A DNA stretch of 64,000 nt from Methylobacillus flagellatus KT (lineage in GTDB: Bacteria; Pseudomonadota; Gammaproteobacteria; Burkholderiales; Methylophilaceae), in the NCBI RefSeq assembly GCF_000013705.1, contig NC_007947.1:124001-188000 (forward strand), given 5' to 3'. Under the pieces are notes generated by a model, which was not told the DNA's origin, ran no database searches, and saw only the letters and a program-made list of their open reading frames with translations. The position numbers and the translations under genes are program-made. Of this stretch, positions 25,918 through 34,616 are shown in pieces; the stretch's first letter is position 1; the number at the start of each line of letters is the position of its first letter.

Positions 25918-26607
25918 ATGCAAGGGCGCACCAATACCATCCTGTTTCCACTTGCCGTACTCGGCCTGATGGCCTTGATTACATTATGGATAGACCGCAC
26001 GGTGCAGCCTCCGGAGCCGCGCATCGACGGGGCAACCCGCCACGACCCGGACTATATCCTGAATAACTTCGTCACGACGAAGACGGATGCGACGGGGTCG
26101 ATCAGCCATATCCTCAAGGCATCTGAGATGCGGCATTACCCGGATGACGATACTACCGAGCTGGAAAACCCGCATTTCACCCAGTTTGGGGTGGGCAGGC
26201 CTGCGACGACGATAGAAGGTAAGCGCGGCTATGTCTCCAGTGACGGGGCGGTCGTGGAATTCCGCGACAATGTGCGCGTGGTGCGGCCGGCATTCGGGGA
26301 TCGCCCGGAAATGACGCTGACAACGGAATATCTGCGGGTGGAACCGGATCGCGAGGTTGCGTCGACCGATCAGCCTGTCGTGATTACCCAGGGCCCTAAG
26401 AGCGTGGTGCGCGCAGTCGGGATGGTGTATGACAAGAAAAACCAGACCATACAGCTTAATAAGCGGGTGCGTAGCCATTATGAGCGCCCTCCCGCCAAGC
26501 GGGCCAGCAGCAAGCCAAGGGCATCTGCCAAACCTGTGGCTTCCAGAACCAGCAAGCAAACATCCGGTAATAGTAAAAATGCCAAGCAGCCAACCAAGAC
26601 CCAGTAG
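25918..26607 (+). CDS. lptC: LPS export protein LptC
   Basis: A 229-residue bitopic inner-membrane protein of the Lpt bridge. One N-terminal membrane span (ILFPLAVLGLMALITLWI) precedes the periplasmic beta-jellyroll, with DYILNNFVTTKTDATGSISH and PVVITQGPKSVVRAVGM. The C-terminal tail, about 45 residues of Lys, Ala and Ser, is longer than in enterics. It accepts LPS from LptBFG and passes it to LptA. The genes before (kdsC) and after (lptA) confirm the call. Confidence 0.92.
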   Translation: MQGRTNTILFPLAVLGLMALITLWIDRTVQPPEPRIDGATRHDPDYILNNFVTTKTDATGSISHILKASEMRHYPDDDTTELENPHFTQFGVGRPATTIEGKRGYVSSDGAVVEFRDNVRVVRPAFGDRPEMTLTTEYLRVEPDREVASTDQPVVITQGPKSVVRAVGMVYDKKNQTIQLNKRVRSHYERPPAKRASSKPRASAKPVASRTSKQTSGNSKNAKQPTKTQ

Positions 26608-26632
26608 AACGATATTTTTCAGCGGAGAATCT

Positions 26633-27163
26633 ATGCGCCACCCGCCTTATTCATTAGTGCTTGCCATACTGGCTGGCATGCTGTCAGTTTCCGCCTTCGC
26701 GGAAAAGGCCGACCGGGACAAGCCGATTGAGTTGGAGGCCGATGCCGTGCAGGTCAACGATGCCAAGAAGACCAGTACCTACACCGGTAATGTGATCCTG
26801 ACCCAGGGGACCCTGGTCATCCGCGGCGACAAGCTGATCGTGCGCGAGGACAAGGAAGGCTTCCAGCACAGCACATCTTATGGCAATCCGACGACGTTCA
26901 GGCAGAAGCGCGACGGCAAGAACGAATACATGGAGGGTGGCGGCCAGCGGATAGAGTATGATGGACGCATGGACAAGGTGCAGTTGTTTACCAATGCCTG
27001 GGTCAAGCGCGGCGATGATATCGTGCATGGGGATTACATCATGTATGACGCCAACGCCGAATATGCGGAAGTCATCAGCGGCGGATCACAAGCGACAACT
27101 CCGACTGGCCGTGTGCGCGCCATTATTCAGCCGAGGAAGAAACCAGAGGCGGAGGCTCCCTGA
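26633..27163 (+). CDS. lptA: LPS transport periplasmic protein LptA
   Basis: A 176-residue periplasmic protein with a signal peptide ending near VSAFAEKADR. The OstA/LptA beta-jellyroll shows DKPIELEADAVQVNDAKKTS, TYTGNVILTQGTLVIRGDKL and DIVHGDYIMYDANAEYAEV. It polymerises to bridge LptC and LptD. The ATG at 26633 has GGAG upstream; the longer frame starts inside lptC and is not used. Confidence 0.94.
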   Translation: MRHPPYSLVLAILAGMLSVSAFAEKADRDKPIELEADAVQVNDAKKTSTYTGNVILTQGTLVIRGDKLIVREDKEGFQHSTSYGNPTTFRQKRDGKNEYMEGGGQRIEYDGRMDKVQLFTNAWVKRGDDIVHGDYIMYDANAEYAEVISGGSQATTPTGRVRAIIQPRKKPEAEAP

Positions 27164-27246
27164 GCCGGACGGCTGTTTGCAGCCTTCTGCCTGTTTACCG
27201 GTCAAGGCGACCGCGCTTTATATTAGAGATGGTATCGACCGCATAA

Positions 27247-27969
27247 ATGAGTGAATTAATCGTAGAAAGCTTGCGCAAGCAATATAAATCGCGCACCGTC
27301 GTGCAGGATATTTCCCTGCAGCTCAACAGTGGCGAGGTGGTTGGACTGCTAGGACCGAATGGCGCGGGCAAGACAACCAGTTTCTACATGATGGTGGGAT
27401 TGGTGCCCCTGGATGGCGGACGCATACTGCTCAATGGCAAGGACCTGAGTCGGATGCCCATCCACCAGCGCGCGCGCATGGGGTTGGCCTACCTGCCCCA
27501 GGAGCCGTCCATTTTCCGCAAGATGACGGTGACGGAGAATATCCAGGCCATCCTCGAGTTGCAGGAAATGACCGCTGAGCAGCAGAATGAGCAGCTTGAA
27601 TCCTTGTTGCAGGAGCTCCATATCACCCATATACGCAACAGTATGGCAGTCAGCCTGTCCGGAGGCGAGCGCCGCCGGGTGGAAATCGCCCGCTGCCTGG
27701 CGACCAATCCCAGTTTTATACTGTTGGACGAGCCGTTTGCGGGGATTGACCCGATCGCGGTACTGGATATCCAGAAGATCGTACGTTTTCTGACCGAGCG
27801 CAACATCGGAGTTTTGATCACGGACCATAATGTGCGTGAGACATTGGGCATATGCGACCGCGCCTATATCGTGAACGAAGGCCGCGTATTCGCATCGGGG
27901 AAACCCAGTGAAATCATTCATAACGAGAGTGTAAGAGAAGTTTACCTGGGCAAGGATTTCCGCCTGTAG
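27247..27969 (+). CDS. lptB: LPS export ABC transporter ATPase LptB
   Basis: A 240-residue ABC ATPase. Walker A is [17 protein letters not shown], the signature [17 protein letters not shown], Walker [15 protein letters not shown] and the switch [12 protein letters not shown]. The C-terminal extension ([13 protein letters not shown]) is characteristic of LptB. It powers LPS extraction with LptFG, which are not in this window. It sits between lptA and rpoN, the standard proteobacterial order. Confidence 0.96.
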   Translation: MSELIVESLRKQYKSRTVVQDISLQLNSGEVVGLLGPNGAGKTTSFYMMVGLVPLDGGRILLNGKDLSRMPIHQRARMGLAYLPQEPSIFRKMTVTENIQAILELQEMTAEQQNEQLESLLQELHITHIRNSMAVSLSGGERRRVEIARCLATNPSFILLDEPFAGIDPIAVLDIQKIVRFLTERNIGVLITDHNVRETLGICDRAYIVNEGRVFASGKPSEIIHNESVREVYLGKDFRL

Positions 27970-27988
27970 TCCATGCAGAATTAGAGAG

Positions 27989-29455
27989 ATGAAACAAAGT
28001 CTACAGCTAAAATTTTCCCAAAATCTCGCATTGACGCCGCAGCTGCAGCAGTCAATCAAATTGTTGCAGCTGTCCTCGCAGGAACTCAACCAGGAGCTGG
28101 AGTCACTGTTGCAGGCCAATCCCTTGCTGGAGCGTATAGACGGTCCAGACGGTGCTGCCGAGATATCCGAAAGCTACAGTCCTGCCCCGGATGCTGCGGT
28201 TTCTGCTCCTGCCAGCGAAGCGCCTGCGCCCGCGAGCGAGGAATTGCCACGCATTGACGAATTTGGCGGCGGGGATGATTACTATGAGTCTTTCCAAGGA
28301 GGTAGCCGCTGGGAAGAAGGCGGCGCTAATAGTGAAGACGATAACGACTTCAGCTTTCAGGAAGCGGCCAACCTCACTCTGCGTGAACACCTGCTGAGCC
28401 AGATCAAGCTGCTGCCTTTGTCGGAACGTGATCAGACCTTGGCGATGGTACTGGTAGATGCGATCAATGACGATGGGTATCTGGAACAGTCCCTGGAAGA
28501 GCTGGCCGAGCTTTTGCCGGAAGAGCTGGAGATCGATCCGCTCGAGCTTGAAACGGCACTCAAGCATATCCAGAATCTGGATCCGCCGGGGATTGGCGCC
28601 CGCAACCTGGCAGAATGCCTGACATTGCAACTGCGTGCCTTGCCGGCAGAAACACCTTTTGTGGAGTTGGCGATCAAGGTTGCCGAACAGCATCTGCCCC
28701 TGCTGGCAAGTCGTGATTACACGCGCTTGCGTAAACTGCTGCATTGCGATGATGATGTCCTGAAATCGGTGCAGCAACTGGTGACCCAGCTCAATCCGCG
28801 ACCAGGCGGCGAATTCAGCCACATTACTTCGGATCATTACATCCAGCATGAAATCGTGGTGAAGAAGATCAAGGGGATCTGGGTTGCCAGCCTGAATGAT
28901 GAGGTCGTACCCAAGCTGCGTATCAACCAGCTTTATGCCGGCATCCTGAAACGGAATCGTGACAGCTCCAGTCAATATCTCATGAGTCAGATGCAGGAGG
29001 CGAAATGGATGATCAAGAATATCCAGCAGCGCTTCTCCACTATCCTGCGTGTGTCGCAGGCAATCGTGGACCGGCAGCGTAATTTCTTCGAGCACGGCGA
29101 AGTGGCCATGCGCCCGTTGGTGCTTCGGGAGATTGCCGATGAGCTGGGCCTGCATGAATCGACCGTGTCGCGCGTGACCACAAGAAAGCACATGCTCACA
29201 CCGCGCGGTGTTTACGAGTTGAAGTATTTCTTCGGCAGCCATGTGGCGACAGAGTCGGGAGGAGCGTGCTCCGCCACGGCGATCCGTGCGTTGATCAAGC
29301 AGATGGTGAGCGAGGAAAACCCGAAGAAGCCGCTGTCCGACAATCAGATCACCGATATCCTGAGCAAGCAAGGGATTGTCGTGGCAAGAAGAACTATAGC
29401 GAAATACCGCGAGTCTCTACAGATACCCGCGGCCAACCAGCGCAAGTCGCTTTGA
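27989..29455 (+). CDS. rpoN: RNA polymerase sigma-54 factor RpoN
   Basis: A 488-residue sigma-54. Region I is the Gln/Leu-rich N-terminus (MKQSLQLKFSQNLALTPQLQ), region II is acidic (about residues 50-115, many Glu and Asp), and region III holds the core-binding and DNA-binding domains with HESTVSRVTTRKHMLTPRG. The RpoN box (VARRTIAKYRESLQIP) is close to the C-terminus. The factor needs an AAA+ activator; none is encoded in this window. It could use the sigma-54-like promoter at 47328-47346. Confidence 0.97.
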   Translation: MKQSLQLKFSQNLALTPQLQQSIKLLQLSSQELNQELESLLQANPLLERIDGPDGAAEISESYSPAPDAAVSAPASEAPAPASEELPRIDEFGGGDDYYESFQGGSRWEEGGANSEDDNDFSFQEAANLTLREHLLSQIKLLPLSERDQTLAMVLVDAINDDGYLEQSLEELAELLPEELEIDPLELETALKHIQNLDPPGIGARNLAECLTLQLRALPAETPFVELAIKVAEQHLPLLASRDYTRLRKLLHCDDDVLKSVQQLVTQLNPRPGGEFSHITSDHYIQHEIVVKKIKGIWVASLNDEVVPKLRINQLYAGILKRNRDSSSQYLMSQMQEAKWMIKNIQQRFSTILRVSQAIVDRQRNFFEHGEVAMRPLVLREIADELGLHESTVSRVTTRKHMLTPRGVYELKYFFGSHVATESGGACSATAIRALIKQMVSEENPKKPLSDNQITDILSKQGIVVARRTIAKYRESLQIPAANQRKSL

Positions 29456-29485
29456 TTTGCGCGTTTTTCAAGTAAGGAGAGTGTT

Positions 29486-29812
29486 ATGAATTTGCACCTG
29501 ACCGGACATCATCTAGAGGTTACTCCAGCGTTGCGCGAATATGTGCAGTCTAAACTGGCTCGACTCAGTAATCACTTTGATCATGTGATTGACCTCAAGG
29601 TCACCCTGAGTGTAGAAAAACTGGTGCAAAAGGCGGAAGCCACCCTGCATGTGCCTGGCAACGACCTGCATGCGGAATGTGGTGCAGAAAACATGTACAG
29701 CGCGATTGACTTGCTAGCTGACAAGCTGGACCGCCAAGTGTTGAAGCATAAGGAGAAGATCAGCAACCACAACCAAGCATCAGGTGGCCTCAAGCACCAA
29801 CCGGTTGAGTAA
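29486..29812 (+). CDS. hpf: ribosome hibernation promoting factor (short HPF)
   Basis: A 108-residue short-type HPF/RaiA protein: MNLHLTGHHLEVTPALREYV, then LKVTLSVEKLVQKAEATLHV, then MYSAIDLLADKLDRQVLKHK. It binds the 30S decoding region and stabilises inactive 100S dimers. GGAG precedes the start. It sits between rpoN and hprK as in other proteobacteria. The long-type C-terminal dimer domain is absent. Confidence 0.94.
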   Translation: MNLHLTGHHLEVTPALREYVQSKLARLSNHFDHVIDLKVTLSVEKLVQKAEATLHVPGNDLHAECGAENMYSAIDLLADKLDRQVLKHKEKISNHNQASGGLKHQPVE

Positions 29813-29825
29813 CCTTCGGTGAGAT

Positions 29826-29870
29826 GCTGCAAGCGCTATGCTACGAGCAAGGATTTGACGCGCTTGCAGC
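29826..29870 (+). terminator. long perfect hairpin between hpf and hprK (attenuator or processing site)
   Basis: Perfect 11-bp arms GCTGCAAGCGC (29826-29836) and GCGCTTGCAGC (29860-29870) enclose a 23-nt loop and are followed by AATTTCTTCT, a weak U-tract. It could partly terminate the rpoN-hpf transcript, or stabilise its 3' end, before hprK. Confidence 0.55.
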
Positions 29871-29911
29871 AATTTCTTCTGCATGTTCATCCCCCAAGGT
29901 ATTAAGCATAC

Positions 29912-30871
29912 ATGGCTGAAATCAGTGTGACCCAGCTTTACAAGGATATGCGCCGCAAGCTCAAGCTGAAATGGGTAGCAGGGTTGGCGGGTGGCGACAA
30001 TCCCCTGACAAGTGAAACCGTGACCAAGCCATCTCTGGCGCTGGTCGGTCACCTGAATTTCGTGCATCCCAACCGTGTACAGGTCTTGGGTTGCGCGGAA
30101 ATGGACTACCTGCGCAGCCTGAAGGCGCGCGAATTGTTCCAGGCGATCAAGAACCTGTTTTCCGCTGACCTGGCAGCCATCATCGTCGCTAATGGCGAAG
30201 AAGCCCCGAAAGAACTGGTGGCGGCTTCCGACGAGTTCGGCACGCCTTTGTTCACTTCACCTTTACGCAGTCCCGGCCTCATGGATGTGCTGAGCCATTA
30301 CCTTGCCCAAGCCGTGGCGATATCGGAAAGCTTGCATGGCGTGTTCATGGAAGTGCAGGGTTTCGGCCTCATGATCAAGGGCACCGCGGCCATTGGCAAG
30401 AGCGAGCTGGCACTGGAGCTGATTTCGCGAGGACACCGCTTGGTGGCGGATGATATCGTCGACTTCTATCGTATCGCGCCGGACAGGCTGGAAGGGCGTT
30501 GCCCGCCGTTGCTCCAAGACTTCCTCGAAGTGCGCGGATTGGGGGTGCTCAATATCCGCGCCTTGTTTGGCGACAATGCCGTCAAGCCGACCAAGCCGCT
30601 CGACCTGATCGTGCAACTGGAAATGGCGGATACCATGGTGCCGCTGGATCGGCTCAACATCAAATCGCAGCATGAGAAAATCCTGGATGTCAAAATCCCC
30701 AAGGTCGTGATCCCGGTCGCTGCCGGCCGTAATATCGCCGTCCTGGTCGAAGTGGCCGTGCGCAACCATATGCTCCTGTTGCGCGGCATCAACGGTACCA
30801 AGCAGTTCCTGCAGCGCCAGCATCGCGAGATGGCGCGCACTTCCCGGAAAACGAAACCACAGGCCGAATAG
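29912..30871 (+). CDS. hprK: HPr kinase/phosphorylase
   Basis: A 319-residue bifunctional enzyme that phosphorylates and dephosphorylates Ser46 of HPr. The N-terminal domain (about residues 1-130) is followed by the catalytic domain with the P-loop GTAAIGKSELALELISRGH (residues 157-175) and ADDIVDFYRIAPD. The signature LEVRGLGVLNIRALFG and a C-terminal AAGRNIAVLVEVAVRNH follow. The first Gly of the usual GxSGxGKS is retained but the SG pair reads AA. HPr with Ser46 is encoded downstream, so the regulatory pair is complete. Confidence 0.94.
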   Translation: MAEISVTQLYKDMRRKLKLKWVAGLAGGDNPLTSETVTKPSLALVGHLNFVHPNRVQVLGCAEMDYLRSLKARELFQAIKNLFSADLAAIIVANGEEAPKELVAASDEFGTPLFTSPLRSPGLMDVLSHYLAQAVAISESLHGVFMEVQGFGLMIKGTAAIGKSELALELISRGHRLVADDIVDFYRIAPDRLEGRCPPLLQDFLEVRGLGVLNIRALFGDNAVKPTKPLDLIVQLEMADTMVPLDRLNIKSQHEKILDVKIPKVVIPVAAGRNIAVLVEVAVRNHMLLLRGINGTKQFLQRQHREMARTSRKTKPQAE

Positions 30872-30874
30872 AGC

Positions 30875-31717
30875 ATGCAGCTTGTCATCGTGACCGGTCT
30901 TTCGGGTTCAGGCAAGAGCATCGTGCTCAAGATGCTGGAAGACAGTGGTTACTATTGCATCGACAACCTGCCTGCCACCCTGCTGCCTCAAGCTTCGGAA
31001 CATCTGAGCCAAGGCAATCACCAAAGAGTGGCAATCAGCATCGATACACGCAGTGCCTCGCTCGAGGCGCTGCCAGGCAACATCCGCAAGCTCAAGGATG
31101 AGGGCATCGAGGTACAGGTGCTTTTTCTCGAGGCCAATGTGGAGACACTGGTCAAGCGCTACAGCGAAACGCGCCGGCGCCATCCCTTGAGCAGTGACAC
31201 CAGCACTCTGGCGGAGAGCATCAGTCACGAACGCCACATGCTGGAGCCTCTGGTTGATCTGGGGCTGCGCATCGATACCAGCAGTCTCAGCGCCAATGCC
31301 TTGCGCAATTGGGTCAAGGAATTCGTGACGCAGAAAAACGGTGAACTCATCCTGCTCTTCTCCTCGTTTGGTTTCAAGCATGGGATTCCGCTGGATGCAG
31401 ATTATGTGTTTGACGTGCGCTGCCTGCCCAACCCCTACTATGATCCGGCGCTCCGGCCCCAGACCGGACAGGACAAGCCCGTGTGTGCGTTCCTGGAGGC
31501 ACATGACAGCGTACAGAACATGTATGACGATATCCGCGGTTTCATCGAGCGCTGGCTGCCCAACTTCATTGCCGACAACCGCAGCTACTTGACCGTGGCG
31601 ATCGGTTGCACCGGCGGCCAGCACCGCTCGGTCTATCTTGCAGAACGTCTTGCGGCACATTTCCGCCGCCAGGAATACCGCGTGCTGGTGCGGCATCGAT
31701 CACTGGAGACCAACTAG
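30875..31717 (+). CDS. rapZ: RNase adapter protein RapZ
   Basis: A 280-residue nucleotide-binding protein. The N-terminal P-loop is VTGLSGSGKSIVLKMLEDSG, followed by YYCIDNLPATLLPQ and RSASLEALPGN. The C-terminal domain has SFGFKHGIPLDADYVFDVRC, LPNPYYDP and IGCTGGQHRSVYLAERLA. In enterics RapZ delivers the GlmZ sRNA to RNase E to set glucosamine-6-P synthase levels; in betaproteobacteria the target is not established. It starts 3 bp after hprK. Confidence 0.95.
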   Translation: MQLVIVTGLSGSGKSIVLKMLEDSGYYCIDNLPATLLPQASEHLSQGNHQRVAISIDTRSASLEALPGNIRKLKDEGIEVQVLFLEANVETLVKRYSETRRRHPLSSDTSTLAESISHERHMLEPLVDLGLRIDTSSLSANALRNWVKEFVTQKNGELILLFSSFGFKHGIPLDADYVFDVRCLPNPYYDPALRPQTGQDKPVCAFLEAHDSVQNMYDDIRGFIERWLPNFIADNRSYLTVAIGCTGGQHRSVYLAERLAAHFRRQEYRVLVRHRSLETN

Positions 31718-31763
31718 GCCGCGTAGCCAGCCGCAGCGCAGCCGAGGATATGGAATACAACGC

Positions 31764-32174
31764 ATGATAGGTATACTCATCATTGCCCATGGCACCCTGG
31801 GCGAAAGCCTGATTCACTGTGCAAGCCACGTCATGGGCTCGCGACCGCCGTTGCTGAGGCAGCTCGGGGTTGGTACGCATGACGACCCGGGCGAATTACT
31901 GCCGCAGGCCCAGCAAATGATCAGGGAACTGGACGAGGGGCAGGGAGTGCTGATACTTTCAGATATCTACGGCGCCACACCCTGCAACCTGGTGACAAGG
32001 CTGCTGATTCCCGGCCATGTCGAAGGCGTGGCCGGGGTCAACCTGCCTATGCTGGTGCGGGCGCTCACCTATCGGCAAGACAACGGCATCATGACCCTGG
32101 TCGAGAAGTCCATCAGCGGCGGACGCGAAGGCGTGGTGCATTTTTCCAAGGACGCATGTAAGCATCATGATTAA
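31764..32174 (+). CDS. PTS EIIA component, mannose/fructose-type (ManX-like)
   Basis: A 136-residue EIIA of the mannose family, with the phosphorylatable His in ILIIAHGTLGESLIH (about residue 9) and the LILSDIYGATPCNLVTRLL segment. No EIIB or EIIC partner is encoded in the window, so it is probably a signalling EIIA of the regulatory PTS. I chose the ATG at 31764 (MIGILIIAHG); the upstream frame starts inside rapZ. It overlaps the HPr gene by 8 bp. Confidence 0.92.
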   Translation: MIGILIIAHGTLGESLIHCASHVMGSRPPLLRQLGVGTHDDPGELLPQAQQMIRELDEGQGVLILSDIYGATPCNLVTRLLIPGHVEGVAGVNLPMLVRALTYRQDNGIMTLVEKSISGGREGVVHFSKDACKHHD

Positions 32175-32436
32175 ACAAGAAATAGAAATCATCAATAAGC
32201 TGGGCCTGCATGCCCGCGCATCCACCAAGCTCACGCAGACTGCCAGCCAATATGCCTGCGAAATCTGGATCGAACGCAATGGCAGGCGCGTCAACGCCAA
32301 GAGCATCATGGGCGTGATGATGCTCGCGGCGAGCAAGGGCAGCAAGGTGACGCTCGAAACGAACGGCAGCGACGAACAGGCTGCCATGGATGCCCTGGTG
32401 AAGCTCATCAACGACCGTTTTGGCGAACCTGAATAA
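32167..32436 (+). CDS. ptsH: phosphocarrier protein HPr
   Basis: An 89-residue HPr with His15 in NKLGLHARASTKL (the EI/EIIA phosphorylation site) and Ser46 in RVNAKSIMGVMML (the HprK site), both at canonical positions. It carries phosphate from EI to EIIA and, with HprK nearby, can be switched off by Ser phosphorylation. It overlaps the EIIA gene and precedes ptsI by about 40 bp. Confidence 0.95.
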   Translation: MIKQEIEIINKLGLHARASTKLTQTASQYACEIWIERNGRRVNAKSIMGVMMLAASKGSKVTLETNGSDEQAAMDALVKLINDRFGEPE

Positions 32437-32479
32437 CGGTTTCGCCATGCCTTCCTTCCCCCCTCAGGAATAATCTTCC

Positions 32480-34219
32480 ATGGCGCAGAGCAGCAAGGTC
32501 AGTTTTTCCATGCACGGCGTCGGCGTGTCGGGTGGCATCGCCATCGGCAGCGCCCATCTCGTCGCCAATGCCCTGGTCGAAGTGGTGCATCACCAGATTC
32601 CCAGGAAAGCGGTCGCAGCCGAAATCATCCGCTTCGAGCAGGCATTGGCCCATGTCAGGCGCGACCTCGAGTCCGTGCGCGAGCAATTGCCGGCCAATGC
32701 GCCTGCAGAGCTGGCAGCCTTCATCAACACGCATCTGATGATATTGTCCGACAAGCATTTGTCGGAAGCGCCCAAGGCCATCATCGAACAGGAGCTGTGC
32801 AATGCCGAATGGGCATTGAAGCAGCAGATGCATGAGCTGGTGGCGCAGTTCGAACTGATTGAGGATGAATATCTGCGCGAGCGCAAGCAGGATGTGGTGC
32901 AAGTGGTGGAGCGCATCATCAAGGCCCTGCTTGGCCACCCCAGCGCGGCCGTACGTCCGGAGGAAAGCGCGCAGATACTCGTGGCATACGATGTGTCGCC
33001 GGCCGATGCCATCCAGTTCAAGCATCACCAGTTTGCGGCTTTCATCACGGACGTGGGCGGCGCGACCTCGCATACTGCCATCCTGGCCCGCAGCCTGGGC
33101 ATTCCCTCCATTGTGGCGCTGCACCGTGCGCGTGACCTGATCCGCGACGGCGAACTCATCATCGTCGATGGCAACCACGGCATCGTCATTGTCAACCCGG
33201 ACAAGGATACCCTTGCCGAATATCGCCTGCGCCAGGAGGCGTGGGAGCTCGAGCAACAGAAGCTCAAGCGCCTCAAGCTGACCAAGGCAGTAACCCTGGA
33301 CGGGGTTGAGGTCGAGCTGCATGCCAACATTGAAGTGCCTTCCGACGTTGCCAAGGCCAAGGCGGTGGGGGCTACCGGCATTGGCCTCTACCGCACTGAA
33401 TTCCTGTTCATGAACCGGCGCGAGATGCCGGATGAGGAGGAACAATTCGCCGCCTATCGCACAGTGGCGGAGATGATGAAAGGGATGCCGGTGACCATCC
33501 GCACCCTTGATCTGGGCGCTGACAAGCAGATGAACCCGGATGCCGCACGCAGCTGCACCAATCCCGCGCTGGGCCTGCGTGCTATCCGTCTGTGCTTATC
33601 CGAGCCGCAGATTTTCCTGACCCAGTTGCGTGCCATCCTGCGCGCCTCGCATTACGGCAAGATCAAGATTCTGATTCCCATGTTGTCGTCGTTATTGGAA
33701 TTGAGGCAGACGGTCAGCTTGCTGGAGCGTGCCAAGGACAGCCTGCGCGAGCAAAACATCCCGTTCGACGACGGGATCATGCTGGGCGGCATGATCGAGA
33801 TTCCTGCCGCGGCCATCAATGCCGAGGCATTCGCGCGCGAACTGGATTTCCTTTCCATCGGCACTAATGACCTGATTCAGTATTCATTGGCGATCGACCG
33901 GACGGACGATGCGGTGTCGCATCTCTACAAACCTTCCCATCCTGCCGTGCTCAAACTGATCGAAATCACGATCAAGGCTGGCAACAAGCTGGGCAAGCCG
34001 GTGTCGGTGTGCGGCGAAATGGCGGGCGAGCTTCATTTCACGCGGCTGCTGCTCGGCCTGGGACTGCGCCAGTTTTCCATGCATCCATCGCACTTGCTGA
34101 CCATCAAGCGCCAGGTGCTGCAGACTGAATTGCAGTCCATCGTCGCCATGGCCCGTAAAGTCATGAACACTTACGATATCGACAAGATCGAACCTTTGCT
34201 GGAAAAACTCAATCAGTAG
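32480..34219 (+). CDS. ptsI: PTS enzyme I
   Basis: A 579-residue phosphoenolpyruvate-protein phosphotransferase. The N-terminal HPr-binding and phosphohistidine region contains DVGGATSHTAILARSLGIPS with the active His at residue 198. The C-terminal PEP-binding barrel has GIGLYRTEFLFMNR, RTLDLGADKQ, GMIEIPAAAINAEAFA and VSVCGEMAGE with the active Cys. It heads the relay EI, HPr, EIIA. No sugar permease is nearby, consistent with a purely regulatory PTS. Confidence 0.96.
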   Translation: MAQSSKVSFSMHGVGVSGGIAIGSAHLVANALVEVVHHQIPRKAVAAEIIRFEQALAHVRRDLESVREQLPANAPAELAAFINTHLMILSDKHLSEAPKAIIEQELCNAEWALKQQMHELVAQFELIEDEYLRERKQDVVQVVERIIKALLGHPSAAVRPEESAQILVAYDVSPADAIQFKHHQFAAFITDVGGATSHTAILARSLGIPSIVALHRARDLIRDGELIIVDGNHGIVIVNPDKDTLAEYRLRQEAWELEQQKLKRLKLTKAVTLDGVEVELHANIEVPSDVAKAKAVGATGIGLYRTEFLFMNRREMPDEEEQFAAYRTVAEMMKGMPVTIRTLDLGADKQMNPDAARSCTNPALGLRAIRLCLSEPQIFLTQLRAILRASHYGKIKILIPMLSSLLELRQTVSLLERAKDSLREQNIPFDDGIMLGGMIEIPAAAINAEAFARELDFLSIGTNDLIQYSLAIDRTDDAVSHLYKPSHPAVLKLIEITIKAGNKLGKPVSVCGEMAGELHFTRLLLGLGLRQFSMHPSHLLTIKRQVLQTELQSIVAMARKVMNTYDIDKIEPLLEKLNQ

Positions 34220-34265
34220 TGTATCCATCATTGTTCCGGTCATTCATTTCCGAGGGGATTACACC

Positions 34266-34607
34266 ATGAGTAACCTGATTCCGGTACCCAGTGCGGACGA
34301 AAAGAACATCGCTGTGGTCACTCATTTGGCGGGCACGGTCTTCAGCGTGTTTCCCGCACTTTTCGTCTGGCTGCTGAAGAAGGACAGCAGTCCATTCATC
34401 GCCGAGCAGGCCCGCGAGGCGCTGAATTTCCAGATCACCCTCTTGATAGGGTACGCCATCAGCTCCATATTGATGGTGATACTTGTCGGCTTCCTGCTGG
34501 CTGGCATTCTCTGGATTGCCAACCTCATCCTCTGCGTCCTGGCTGCCATTGCCGCTAGCCAGGGGCAGGAATACCGCTACCCTTTTACATTGCGTTTGAT
34601 TAGTTAA
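34266..34607 (+). CDS. DUF4870 (Tic20-like) membrane protein
   Basis: A 113-residue inner-membrane protein with about three hydrophobic segments: LAGTVFSVFPALFVWLL, then LNFQITLLIGYAISSILMVI, then the segment around IANLILCVLAAI. The FIAEQAREALNFQIT motif followed by the hydrophobic hairpin and the YRYPFTLRLI ending is typical of DUF4870. Function is unknown. A GGGG-containing site precedes the start, and prlC follows 9 bp later. Confidence 0.85.
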   Translation: MSNLIPVPSADEKNIAVVTHLAGTVFSVFPALFVWLLKKDSSPFIAEQAREALNFQITLLIGYAISSILMVILVGFLLAGILWIANLILCVLAAIAASQGQEYRYPFTLRLIS

Positions 34608-34616
34608 GGATTCCAC

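Noticed and set aside
28103..29371. 422-codon open frame opposite rpoN
   Set aside because: Antisense shadow of rpoN; no family resemblance and no ribosome binding site.
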